The notes under the pieces were generated by a model that was not told the DNA's origin, did not search any database, and was given only the letters and a program-made list of their open reading frames with translations. A DNA stretch of 27,563 nt from Granulosicoccus sp047634635 (lineage in GTDB: Bacteria; Pseudomonadota; Gammaproteobacteria; Granulosicoccales; Granulosicoccaceae). Both the position numbers and the translations under genes were made by a program. Below, piece after piece: positions 7,818-15,023 of the stretch. The stretch is taken from the NCBI GenBank assembly GCA_047634635.1, contig JBLIIE010000068.1, forward strand, positions 1-27,563, written 5' to 3'. Position 1 is the stretch's first letter. Each line of letters begins with the position of its first letter.

Positions 7818-8672
7818 ATGAATAACTGGAATTGGAGATTAATCAGCACTCACGCCATATTGATTGTCGGTGTGATATTCATGAGCCTGCCTGTGTGGAT
7901 TGCTTTTGCAACGTCCACTCACGCACCTGAGACCATATTGCGTGAGGGGCTGCAATTTTGGCCAGGCACGAGTTTCCTCCAAACTTACAAAGAAGTGCTG
8001 TTTATAGAAGGTGGCGTGATGAAGTCGGTTTTGGGCACCACAATGTTAAAAAATAGCTTGATACTCGGAATCGGCTTTGCGATAGGCAAGGTCATTATCT
8101 CGATGCTTGCAGCGTACGCATTAGTTTATTTTCGTTTCCGACTGGCGACCCCACTATTTTGCGTGATATTCCTAACATTGCTGTTACCTCTCGAGGTCAG
8201 AATAATCCCATCCTATGAAGTTATGGCCAAGCTCGGATTGCTCGACACACACTTCGGTTTAATCGTACCGCTGATCGCTTCAGCAACCGGGACGTTCTTT
8301 TTTCGACAGTTCTTCAGATCTGTTCCCGATGAGCTACTCGAGGCTGCTCGTCTGGATGGTGCAACAGCCTGGGGATTTTTCATCGATATTCTCGTCCCGT
8401 TGTCCAAGACAATGATCGCAGCCATCCTGATAATCATGTTTGTTGTTGGTTGGAATCAGTATCTCTGGCCGCTAATCATGACGACAAAAGAAGAAAACTA
8501 CACTCTGGTTATCGGTATTAAACAAATTTATCAAATACTCGCCGAAGGTGGTGAGCTACCGCAGTACCAGAAAGCATTCGCATTGACAATTCTCGCCACA
8601 CTGCCGCCTGTACTAGTGGTTTTGGTGTTTCAGAATTGGTTCGTGAAAGGCCTGGTGGAGAGCGAAAAGTAA
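7818..8672 (+). CDS. ugpE: sn-Glycerol-3-phosphate ABC transporter permease UgpE
   Basis: 284 residues (E. coli UgpE is about 281). I chose ATG 7818 over the adjacent GTG 7815 because GGA at 7807-7809 is better spaced. Six membrane segments are predicted. The EAA loop reads EAARLDGATAWGFFIDILVP, fully canonical, and is followed by the family stretch FMVVGWNQYLWPLIMTT (visible as FVVGWNQYLWPLI). The gene follows ugpA by 24 nt and its stop codon overlaps the ugpC start (TAATG), indicating translational coupling. A second, orphan paralogue of this gene lies at 10038-10844. Confidence 0.93.
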   Translation: MNNWNWRLISTHAILIVGVIFMSLPVWIAFATSTHAPETILREGLQFWPGTSFLQTYKEVLFIEGGVMKSVLGTTMLKNSLILGIGFAIGKVIISMLAAYALVYFRFRLATPLFCVIFLTLLLPLEVRIIPSYEVMAKLGLLDTHFGLIVPLIASATGTFFFRQFFRSVPDELLEAARLDGATAWGFFIDILVPLSKTMIAAILIIMFVVGWNQYLWPLIMTTKEENYTLVIGIKQIYQILAEGGELPQYQKAFALTILATLPPVLVVLVFQNWFVKGLVESEK

Positions 8673-9748
8673 TGGCAAATGTATCCCTAGCGGGAATCCG
8701 CAAGACGTACCCCAATGGAGCCGTTGCGGTTCGTGGTGTGGACATGACCATTGAAGACGGTGAGTTTATCGTTTTCGTTGGCCCGTCGGGTTGCGGGAAA
8801 TCAACACTCTTGCGGATGGTTGCTGGGCTGGAAACAGTCACCGCAGGAAGTATTCACATAGGAGATCGTTTAATCAACGATGTTTCCCCTGCTGACAGAG
8901 ATGTCGCCATGGTTTTCCAAAACTATGCGCTATATCCGCACATGACAGTTCGAGGAAACATGTCGTATGGGCTCAAGAACCGCAAACTGCCCAAAGATGA
9001 AATAAACAAAAAGGTTACAGAGACGGCAAATCTTCTGCGAATTGGTGACTACCTCGATAGGGCACCCAATGAATTATCGGGTGGGCAGCGGCAGCGTGTA
9101 GCTATGGGTCGTGCCATTGTTCGTGAACCAAAAGTATTTCTGTTTGATGAGCCGTTATCCAATCTCGATGCAAAACTGCGTGTTCAGATGCGTATTGAAA
9201 TAAAACGCTTGCAGCGCAGGCTGAATGTCACGAGCATCTATGTGACTCACGATCAAACGGAGGCGATGACACTCGCCGATAGATTGGCTGTAATCAATGA
9301 TGGCAAGATCGAGCAGATGGGCGCGCCTATCGAGCTTTACAACAACCCGGCTACGCTGTTTGTGGCGACATTTATTGGCTCTCCGCAAATCAATCTATTA
9401 CCTGCACAATTTGATGGTAAGAACCTCATCAGCAACGGGCTATCGCTTGCAGGCTTTGAAGGGCTTCCAACTTCAAAAGAGTTGATCCTTGGCATCAGAC
9501 CCGATGTACTGAGACAGGATGACCACGGGCAGCTAGAAATGAGGGTAGATCTAGTCGAACAACATGGTGCTGATAACTTGATCTATGGAGCCATCATGAA
9601 TTCAGAGAATACCGATAACGAAGAGACTGAATTTTGTTTCAAGACGGGACAAGAAGTAATGCCAGATCTGGAAACAACGTTAAAACTTGGCTTCGACCCT
9701 GATAGAACAATGTTATTCGATAAGGAATCTGGTGATCGATTGCGCTAG
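8672..9748 (+). CDS. ugpC: sn-Glycerol-3-phosphate ABC transporter ATP-binding protein UgpC
   Basis: 358 residues (E. coli UgpC is about 356), starting at ATG 8672 inside the ugpE stop codon. GGAG lies at 8657-8660. All ABC motifs are intact: Walker A GPSGCGKST, Q-loop MVFQNYALYPHMTV, signature LSGGQRQRVAMGRA, Walker B VFLFDEPLSNLDAKLR, and the switch His in YVTHDQTEAMTLADR. The C-terminal third (from about residue 235) is the MOI/TOBE regulatory domain of MalK-type subunits, with the ILGIRPD motif. It is cytosolic, dimeric and energises UgpAE. A longer frame to 8636 lies within ugpE and is not needed. Confidence 0.94.
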   Translation: MANVSLAGIRKTYPNGAVAVRGVDMTIEDGEFIVFVGPSGCGKSTLLRMVAGLETVTAGSIHIGDRLINDVSPADRDVAMVFQNYALYPHMTVRGNMSYGLKNRKLPKDEINKKVTETANLLRIGDYLDRAPNELSGGQRQRVAMGRAIVREPKVFLFDEPLSNLDAKLRVQMRIEIKRLQRRLNVTSIYVTHDQTEAMTLADRLAVINDGKIEQMGAPIELYNNPATLFVATFIGSPQINLLPAQFDGKNLISNGLSLAGFEGLPTSKELILGIRPDVLRQDDHGQLEMRVDLVEQHGADNLIYGAIMNSENTDNEETEFCFKTGQEVMPDLETTLKLGFDPDRTMLFDKESGDRLR

Positions 9749-9775
9749 GAGCACCTTCGACAAAAAATCTCCAGC

Positions 9776-9807
9776 TGCTAGTCGCATACAAACGCAAAAC
9801 ACTAGCA
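9776..9807. other. Inverted repeat in the gap after ugpC
   Basis: TGCTAGT (9776-9782) and ACTAGCA (9801-9807) form a perfect 7-bp inverted repeat around 18 nt. A second short dyad, GGTGTG/CACACC, follows at 9811-9816 and 9822-9827. Neither is followed by a T-run, so they are not classical terminators. The remaining non-coding sequence up to 10037 shows no other clear feature and no recognisable remnant of a UgpA-type permease. Confidence 0.35.
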
Positions 9808-10037
9808 AAGGGTGTGAATAGCACACCTACAGCCATCAATTGCTCAATTTATTGGCGCCAGGCAGTTATCATTAACAGCCTGATATCGTAGCCCACAGGC
9901 TCAATGCGTGTGTTAGGTTTGAAAAAGTTGTGTCTCTGGTTGAGTGCGTTTCGAGTTGTGCCGATTCCACATACCTACTCCAATATCCAGATAGGTTGCC
10001 GTCATAAACTCGCGCTAACTGATTATTTGCCCTAAAA

Positions 10038-10844
10038 ATGAGAAGAATCTATAACCATGCGGTTCTGTTGTGCGGCGTATTTTTTATGCTCGCACCCATA
10101 TTTGTGATACTGATGTCGTCGACTCATCAAACACAAACATTACAACTGGAGGGATTGCAATGGGTTCGTGGTAGTCACGGGCTAAACAATTATTCGAGCA
10201 TAATTGACTTTCAGTCAGGCTTCTTTGACGAGATTACACCGTTGCAGATGTTGTTGAACTCTCTGATTGTCGCGATTGGAGTCGCTACGCTGACAACAGT
10301 ATTGTCCCTTCTGGCTGCATACTCATTGGTATTTTTTGATATTAGATTTAAAAAAACGCTTTTTTGGTTAATTCTTGCTACGTTGCTATTTCCGTTGGAA
10401 TCAAGGTTTATCTCTACGTTTCAAGTCACTGCCAATCTAGGTCTAATCAATTCTCACTTGGGAATTATCTTGCCGGTGTTAGCAGTGGCGTTAGGCACGT
10501 TTTTTTTCCGACAATACTTTTTAACGCTACCCAAAGAGCTCATTGAGGCGGCCACACTCGATGGAGCTGGCCCTCTCAGATTTCTTAAGGATATAATTCT
10601 ACCCATGAGTTTTTCCAGAGCGGGGGCGATTTTCGTGATTGCGTTTATGGTGGGTTGGAATCAGTATCTCTGGCCACTGATGATAAGTACGGACGATAGC
10701 CTCTACACACTGGTTAGGGGGATACGCTTAATAGGCCAGGAATCAGGTCCCGGAATGGCTCTGGTTATTCTAACCATCGTGCCTCCATTCGTTCTCTTGC
10801 TGATCTTTCAACGATGGTTTTTCCGGTCGTTAGCAGACGGTTGA
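10038..10844 (+). CDS. Orphan UgpE-like ABC transporter permease (paralogue of ugpE)
   Basis: 268 residues that align along their length with the UgpE at 7818-8672. Both begin with a short basic start then NHAVLLCGVFFMLAPIF or THAILIVGVIFMSLPVW, both contain a STH motif and an EGLQ motif, both have a canonical EAA loop (here EAATLDGAGPLRFLKDIILP), and both contain MVGWNQYLWPLM or a close variant. The protein looks complete and unbroken with six membrane segments, so it is probably functional. However, no partner permease, binding protein or ATPase of its own is adjacent. There is no Shine-Dalgarno match before ATG 10038. It may pair with UgpA in place of UgpE, or be a decaying duplicate; this is inference. 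Confidence 0.85.
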   Translation: MRRIYNHAVLLCGVFFMLAPIFVILMSSTHQTQTLQLEGLQWVRGSHGLNNYSSIIDFQSGFFDEITPLQMLLNSLIVAIGVATLTTVLSLLAAYSLVFFDIRFKKTLFWLILATLLFPLESRFISTFQVTANLGLINSHLGIILPVLAVALGTFFFRQYFLTLPKELIEAATLDGAGPLRFLKDIILPMSFSRAGAIFVIAFMVGWNQYLWPLMISTDDSLYTLVRGIRLIGQESGPGMALVILTIVPPFVLLLIFQRWFFRSLADG

Positions 10845-10880
10845 ATTGCTGATGGAATCACAAAGTACGGTCAGACCCGA

Positions 10881-10936
10881 GCGGCACAACCTGTGCGGCA
10901 CAACCTGTGCGGCACAACCTGTGCGGCACAAATTGT
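10881..10936. repeat. Four tandem copies of a 14-bp repeat
   Basis: GCGGCACAACCTGT is repeated exactly three times (10881-10894, 10895-10908, 10909-10922), followed by a fourth copy with two changes (10923-10936, AA-TT in place of CC-T context). The 14-bp period does not preserve a reading frame and no ORF spans it. It lies 36 nt after the orphan permease and about 130 nt before the lipoprotein gene. It has no spacers, so it is not a CRISPR. Copy number probably varies by replication slippage. Confidence 0.95.
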
Positions 10937-11064
10937 GAGTGAATCGACAATGTTAAGAGAATTAGTTGCACCAAAGAGCAAGGTATACTGGGGACTGACA
11001 TGTCTCCTTTGTTTGAGACTGAGTGAATTGAAAATTCAAAGCCGTTAAGAGACTCTATACGCGG

Positions 11065-12495
11065 ATGCTAAATTCAACGAACAGCGTCTTGTCAGTATAC
11101 GTACTGTCTCTATCGCTATTGGGTTGTGGTGGTGGCAGCAGCGATGAGACGCCTGTGGACGATCTGACCACCCCTCCAGGGTTAGTCACGGCATCCACAG
11201 AGGAGATTCTACTCACAGCAGCGCGCCGTGTTGCCAGCGGGATGGGGAGTAATCTGGAAAGTTTGCAGCGGCTGAGCTACGAGGCAATACGTGATCTGGA
11301 ACCAGGGACCCTAGGTGCTGAACTGATTACCGATGCTGATCTTGAAATGCTTGCGGCTCTTGATTCCAACAACAGCAAATTCATGAATAATACGCTGGGC
11401 CTTGATAATTCAAATGCACTGGTAGTGCGAGAGGGGAATATCATCACTATCGATCCGGATGAACAGCTTATCTGTGCTGATGAATTCCCGCTTCTGGATT
11501 TAATAGGCAGTGACCTTCCCAATTGTGAGCAGCTTTTGCAAAATCTGTCGGTCCAGATACATGCGTATTCTGATGAGTCCGGTTTAATTACCTACTCATT
11601 TCAGAACAATGACGTCTTAGTCATTGGATATTCTGAAAATACTGCTAGTTACGAATTACAGTTAGCAGGCTTACAGCAGCTCGTTGAGCGCGCACAACAA
11701 ATTTCTGGAAATACGCTTTCAGAGCTGGGTGCCATGAGTGGTGCGCTACGGCTGCGCGCAACAGTGCTGAACGAGGCGGAAGGTTCTGTCGTTGGTGAGT
11801 TGGTGCTGGAAGTTACGCAGGCTTTAAATCTGGTGCCTGCTCAGAGCAGGTCGGAGTCGGTTAATGTACAGCCTTCAACGGTCTTCAAGATCAACTTGAA
11901 TGAAGGGACAGGCGATGTGATGACCAGTGTTGACTGGGGTTCGCTAAAGCTCGTAGCAGATATCAGCGACGCTGGCGACGACAGCATATTGTCACAATTG
12001 AATCTTGGTGGCCTCACCGCAAATGCAACTCTCAATGCAAATACATCGATACTCAAGCTGACGAATGTGGGCATTGGCAACGTGCCTTTCACTATCAATA
12101 TTAATCAGGTCAATACAGTAAGCCTGAGCCTTTCCGCATTTGATGTTACGTTGAATGCTGAAAGCGAATGGGTCACTTTTGATGGTGCGCTTGGCGCCGC
12201 CTTAACGGTAAGTAATATTCTGGGTGTTTTTGAAGGATTTGGTCCGGAAGCTTCAGCGATCCTGTCGATAAACGCAGCAGCCGGTACTTCGTTGCGTGAT
12301 GAGGGAGATGGATCAATCAGAGTTATGGATAATGGTCCTTTTGCTGTATCCGCTGGACTTGTTACCAACGGCACGTCATTCCAACAAAGAGCGAGTTTCA
12401 ATGCGGGTGAGTGTTTTGCCTCTGACAGTGAGGCTGATGCCGGACTCGGGTTAGGTATGGCAGCCGTGCCATGCGCTCAGGAGCTTATTAGATAG
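11065..12495 (+). CDS. Predicted lipoprotein of unknown function
   Basis: 476 residues. The N terminus has a hydrophobic segment (VLSVYVLSLSLLGC) ending in a lipobox with Cys at about residue 21, followed by a Gly/Ser/acidic linker (GGGSSDETPVDDLTTPP), so the protein is probably lipidated and exposed in the periplasm or at the outer membrane. The rest is acidic and rich in short Ser/Thr/Asn/Leu strands (for example NLGGLTANATLNANTSILKL), consistent with a beta-rich fold; I recognise no domain. It has two Cys pairs (CADEF and NCEQ in the first half, ECFAS and PCAQ at the end). The chosen start lacks basic residues before the hydrophobic core and has no clear ribosome site. Codons just upstream (K-F-K-A-V-K-R) would supply them but follow an in-frame TGA at 11029-11031. 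The gene ends 7 nt from the convergent ilvY. Confidence 0.75.
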   Translation: MLNSTNSVLSVYVLSLSLLGCGGGSSDETPVDDLTTPPGLVTASTEEILLTAARRVASGMGSNLESLQRLSYEAIRDLEPGTLGAELITDADLEMLAALDSNNSKFMNNTLGLDNSNALVVREGNIITIDPDEQLICADEFPLLDLIGSDLPNCEQLLQNLSVQIHAYSDESGLITYSFQNNDVLVIGYSENTASYELQLAGLQQLVERAQQISGNTLSELGAMSGALRLRATVLNEAEGSVVGELVLEVTQALNLVPAQSRSESVNVQPSTVFKINLNEGTGDVMTSVDWGSLKLVADISDAGDDSILSQLNLGGLTANATLNANTSILKLTNVGIGNVPFTININQVNTVSLSLSAFDVTLNAESEWVTFDGALGAALTVSNILGVFEGFGPEASAILSINAAAGTSLRDEGDGSIRVMDNGPFAVSAGLVTNGTSFQQRASFNAGECFASDSEADAGLGLGMAAVPCAQELIR

Positions 12496-12502
12496 GCACT
12501 TT

Positions 12503-13399
12503 CTAGTTGTTAGGTGACGATTCCACGATAGACCAGAACGCTCTGACCAACGCGTTTTTCAAATTCTTTTTAGAGGTAATTAGTCCTAAATCGTAGGGCT
12601 GTAAATCGGGTTTAACTGGCAATACTCGGACTCGCTCGGCAAGTGGGCTGTTGTCGAGTACGATTTTTGGAACAACTCCAACTCCGAGCCCGAGGCTGAC
12701 CATACTCACAATAGCCTCGTTTCCCGCTACTTGAGCGTAAATCCTCGGTGACACTTTCAGCGATCTGAACCATTGATCGACACGTGTTCTGGCAACACCG
12801 CCTTGTGCCAAGATCATGGGCACTTCAGACCATAGAGCGGCATCTGTAGGAGGAGACATTGGAATACGCTCATCGACAGGATTTACCGGTGCTATGAACA
12901 ACAGTGGTGATTTTGTGATGGGTTTGAATTTGAGCGTTTTCTGAAGGGATGCGGGGTATGCAGCAATACATATTTCATCATCTCCGGAAAGTACCTGCGA
13001 AATTGCATGCTCAGGATCGCCTGTGTGCAGTTTGATATCAATGCCCGGGAACTTTGGTCGGAATTGCTCTAGCAGATCAAACAGAATGCTGTAACTGGCT
13101 GTGACTGAACAGTAAAGGCTGATTTCTCCTTGCAGCGTATCAGACGAATCAGTTAATTCGCGTCGAATTTGTGTCCAAGCAATAAGTGCATTTCTGGCGT
13201 ATATTTCGAATTTTGCACCCTCTGGTGTCAACACAACTGAGCGATTATCTCGTGTAAACAGGGCTACTCCGACATCTTCTTCCAGTTGTCGAATGTTGCG
13301 GGACATGGCAGAAATACTAATGTTGGCAGCTTCACTGGCCCGTCCGAAATGCAGCGTCTGGGCAAGGGTCTGGAAATGGTGTAGCGACTTATAGTTCAT
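12503..13399 (-). CDS. ilvY: LysR-type activator of ilvC (IlvY)
   Basis: 298 residues from ATG 13399; the frame also has an ATG at 13417. The shorter form (MNYKSLHHFQTLA) aligns with the usual IlvY start. The winged HTH covers about residues 1-60 (HFGRASEAANISISAMSRNIRQLEEDVGVALFTRDNR) and the rest is a LysR effector domain. Family-specific features are LYCSVTASYSI, IKLHTGDPEHAI, and near the end GNEAIVSMVSLGLGVGVVPKIVLDNSP, close to E. coli IlvY. In enterobacteria IlvY binds acetolactate or acetohydroxybutyrate as inducer and activates ilvC. The divergent arrangement with ilvC across 137 nt supports the same role. The gene runs tail-to-tail into the lipoprotein gene with 7 nt between stops. 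Confidence 0.93.
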   Translation of the reverse strand: MNYKSLHHFQTLAQTLHFGRASEAANISISAMSRNIRQLEEDVGVALFTRDNRSVVLTPEGAKFEIYARNALIAWTQIRRELTDSSDTLQGEISLYCSVTASYSILFDLLEQFRPKFPGIDIKLHTGDPEHAISQVLSGDDEICIAAYPASLQKTLKFKPITKSPLLFIAPVNPVDERIPMSPPTDAALWSEVPMILAQGGVARTRVDQWFRSLKVSPRIYAQVAGNEAIVSMVSLGLGVGVVPKIVLDNSPLAERVRVLPVKPDLQPYDLGLITSKKNLKNALVRAFWSIVESSPNN

Positions 13400-13441
13400 G
13401 GAGAATCTAAAGGGCATTTACGGTGTTGCGAAAAATGAAAC

Positions 13442-13460
13442 GATATATATCAAATATATC
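13442..13460. promoter_or_regulatory. Candidate IlvY operator in the ilvY-ilvC divergent region
   Basis: GATATAT-N5-ATATATC is a perfect 7-bp dyad of 19 bp, with the T-N11-A-like symmetry expected of LysR sites. It lies 43 nt upstream of the ilvY ATG and 77 nt upstream of the ilvC ATG. A further AATATATA block at 13470-13477 could be a second half-site overlapping a -10-like TATACT (13474-13479). The very AT-rich composition makes chance symmetry more likely than usual. Confidence 0.4.
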
Positions 13461-13536
13461 AATTTACGAAATATATACTTATCTATAGACTTCGTCCAAT
13501 TCCTAGAACATTCACTCTGACTGCCGGAGCCTTATC

Positions 13537-15009
13537 ATGGCCAATTACTTCAACTCACTGCCGCTTCGCGAGCAGCTAGAACAACTCGGCAAGTGCCGGT
13601 TCATGCATCTGAATGAATTTACAGACGATGTAAATGCCCTCAAAGGTAAGAAGATGGTGATTATCGGTTGTGGTGCCCAAGGACTGAACCAAGGCCTGAA
13701 TCTGCGTGATAGTGGGCTTGATGTATCATATACATTGCGCTCCGAAGCTATTGCTCAAAAGCGACAATCGTGGAAGAACGCGACTGAAAACGGTTTTACT
13801 GTTGGCACTTACGAAGAGCTAATACCAACGGCTGATGTCGTACTCAATCTGACACCAGATAAGCAACACACAGCGGTGGTAACCGCCATCATGCCTTTGA
13901 TGAAGCAGGGTGCATGTTTATCCTACTCACATGGTTTCAACATCGTTGAAGAAGGCATGCAGGTTCGTGATGATCTAACCGTCATCATGGTTGCGCCAAA
14001 GTGCCCGGGTTCCGAAGTACGTGCCGAATATGTTCGTGGATTTGGTGTTCCAACCCTTATCGCTGTGCACGAAAACAACGACCCTCAAGGCGAAGGTCTT
14101 TCTCTGGCAAAAGCCTATGCAGTAGGAACGGGTGGTCACAAGGCTGGCGTTCTGATGTCTTCGTTTATCGCTGAAGTTAAATCGGATCTGATGGGCGAGC
14201 AGACTATTCTTTGCGGCATGCTGCAGACGGGCTCACTGTTGTGTTTCGACAAGATGATTGAAGAAGGTGTTGATGCTGGATATGCCTCAAAGCTAATTCA
14301 GTACGGTTGGGAAACAGTCACTGAAGCACTCAAGTATGGTGGTGTAACCAACATGATGGATCGCCTATCCAATCCTGCAAAAATCAAAGCGTTCGATCTT
14401 GCTGAAGAAATGAAAGACATCATGCGTCCGCTTTATCACAAGCACCAGGACGACATCATGACAGGTCATTTCTCTGAAACCATGATGACCGATTGGGCCA
14501 ACGATGATGTTGAACTACTGGGATGGCGTGCAGATACTGCAGAAACAGCCTATGAAAAAACGGCTGCGGGTGATGTGGAGATTTCTGAGCAGGAATATTT
14601 CGACAACGGAATATTGATGGTCGCGATGGTTAAGGCGGGTGTTGAGCTTGCTTTTGAAACCATGACTTCAGCGGGCATCATTGCTGACTCTGCTTATTAT
14701 GAGTCTCTGCATGAAACGCCACTAATTGCCAACACCATCGCGCGTAAGAAGTTGTACGAGATGAACGCGACGATTTCTGATACTGCTGAGTATGGTTGCT
14801 ACCTTTACAACCATGCCTGTGTGCCCTTGCTTGCTGATTTCATGAAGGACATTAAAAGTGATGTCATTGGTCGTGGTCTTAACCTGAACGACATGAGTGT
14901 TGATAATGCACGCCTTATCGAAGTGAATCGTGAAATTCGCAATCACCCGGTAGAAGATATTGGTGGTGAGCTTCGTGGCTACATGGCCGACATGAAACGA
15001 ATCGTCTGA
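13537..15009 (+). CDS. ilvC: Ketol-acid reductoisomerase (NADP+), class II
   Basis: 490 residues, the length of the long class II enzymes such as E. coli IlvC (491). It converts acetolactate or acetohydroxybutyrate into dihydroxy-isovalerate or -methylvalerate in valine/isoleucine synthesis, using Mg2+ and NADPH. Visible features: N-terminal MANYFNSLPLREQLEQLGKCRFM, a Rossmann motif G44-C-G-A-Q-G (IIGCGAQGLNQG), LRSEAI with R68 for NADPH phosphate binding, NLTPDKQH, the Mg-binding SDLMGEQTILCG, and duplicated knotted C-terminal domains (ELAFETM, ESLHETPLIANTIARKKLYEMN, DTAEYG). It ends DMKRIV. GGAG at 13526-13529 precedes ATG 13537. It is divergent from ilvY and only 14 nt ahead of modF. Confidence 0.98.
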   Translation: MANYFNSLPLREQLEQLGKCRFMHLNEFTDDVNALKGKKMVIIGCGAQGLNQGLNLRDSGLDVSYTLRSEAIAQKRQSWKNATENGFTVGTYEELIPTADVVLNLTPDKQHTAVVTAIMPLMKQGACLSYSHGFNIVEEGMQVRDDLTVIMVAPKCPGSEVRAEYVRGFGVPTLIAVHENNDPQGEGLSLAKAYAVGTGGHKAGVLMSSFIAEVKSDLMGEQTILCGMLQTGSLLCFDKMIEEGVDAGYASKLIQYGWETVTEALKYGGVTNMMDRLSNPAKIKAFDLAEEMKDIMRPLYHKHQDDIMTGHFSETMMTDWANDDVELLGWRADTAETAYEKTAAGDVEISEQEYFDNGILMVAMVKAGVELAFETMTSAGIIADSAYYESLHETPLIANTIARKKLYEMNATISDTAEYGCYLYNHACVPLLADFMKDIKSDVIGRGLNLNDMSVDNARLIEVNREIRNHPVEDIGGELRGYMADMKRIV

Positions 15010-15023
15010 TTTATAGATTACGC

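Noticed and set aside
9749..10037. Remnant of a second UgpA or other permease ahead of the orphan UgpE
   Set aside because: No frame gives membrane-like sequence or the UgpA C-terminal motif, and the gap is too short for a whole gene.
10881..10936. CRISPR-like array
   Set aside because: The 14-bp units are directly adjacent with no spacers, and no cas genes are in the window.
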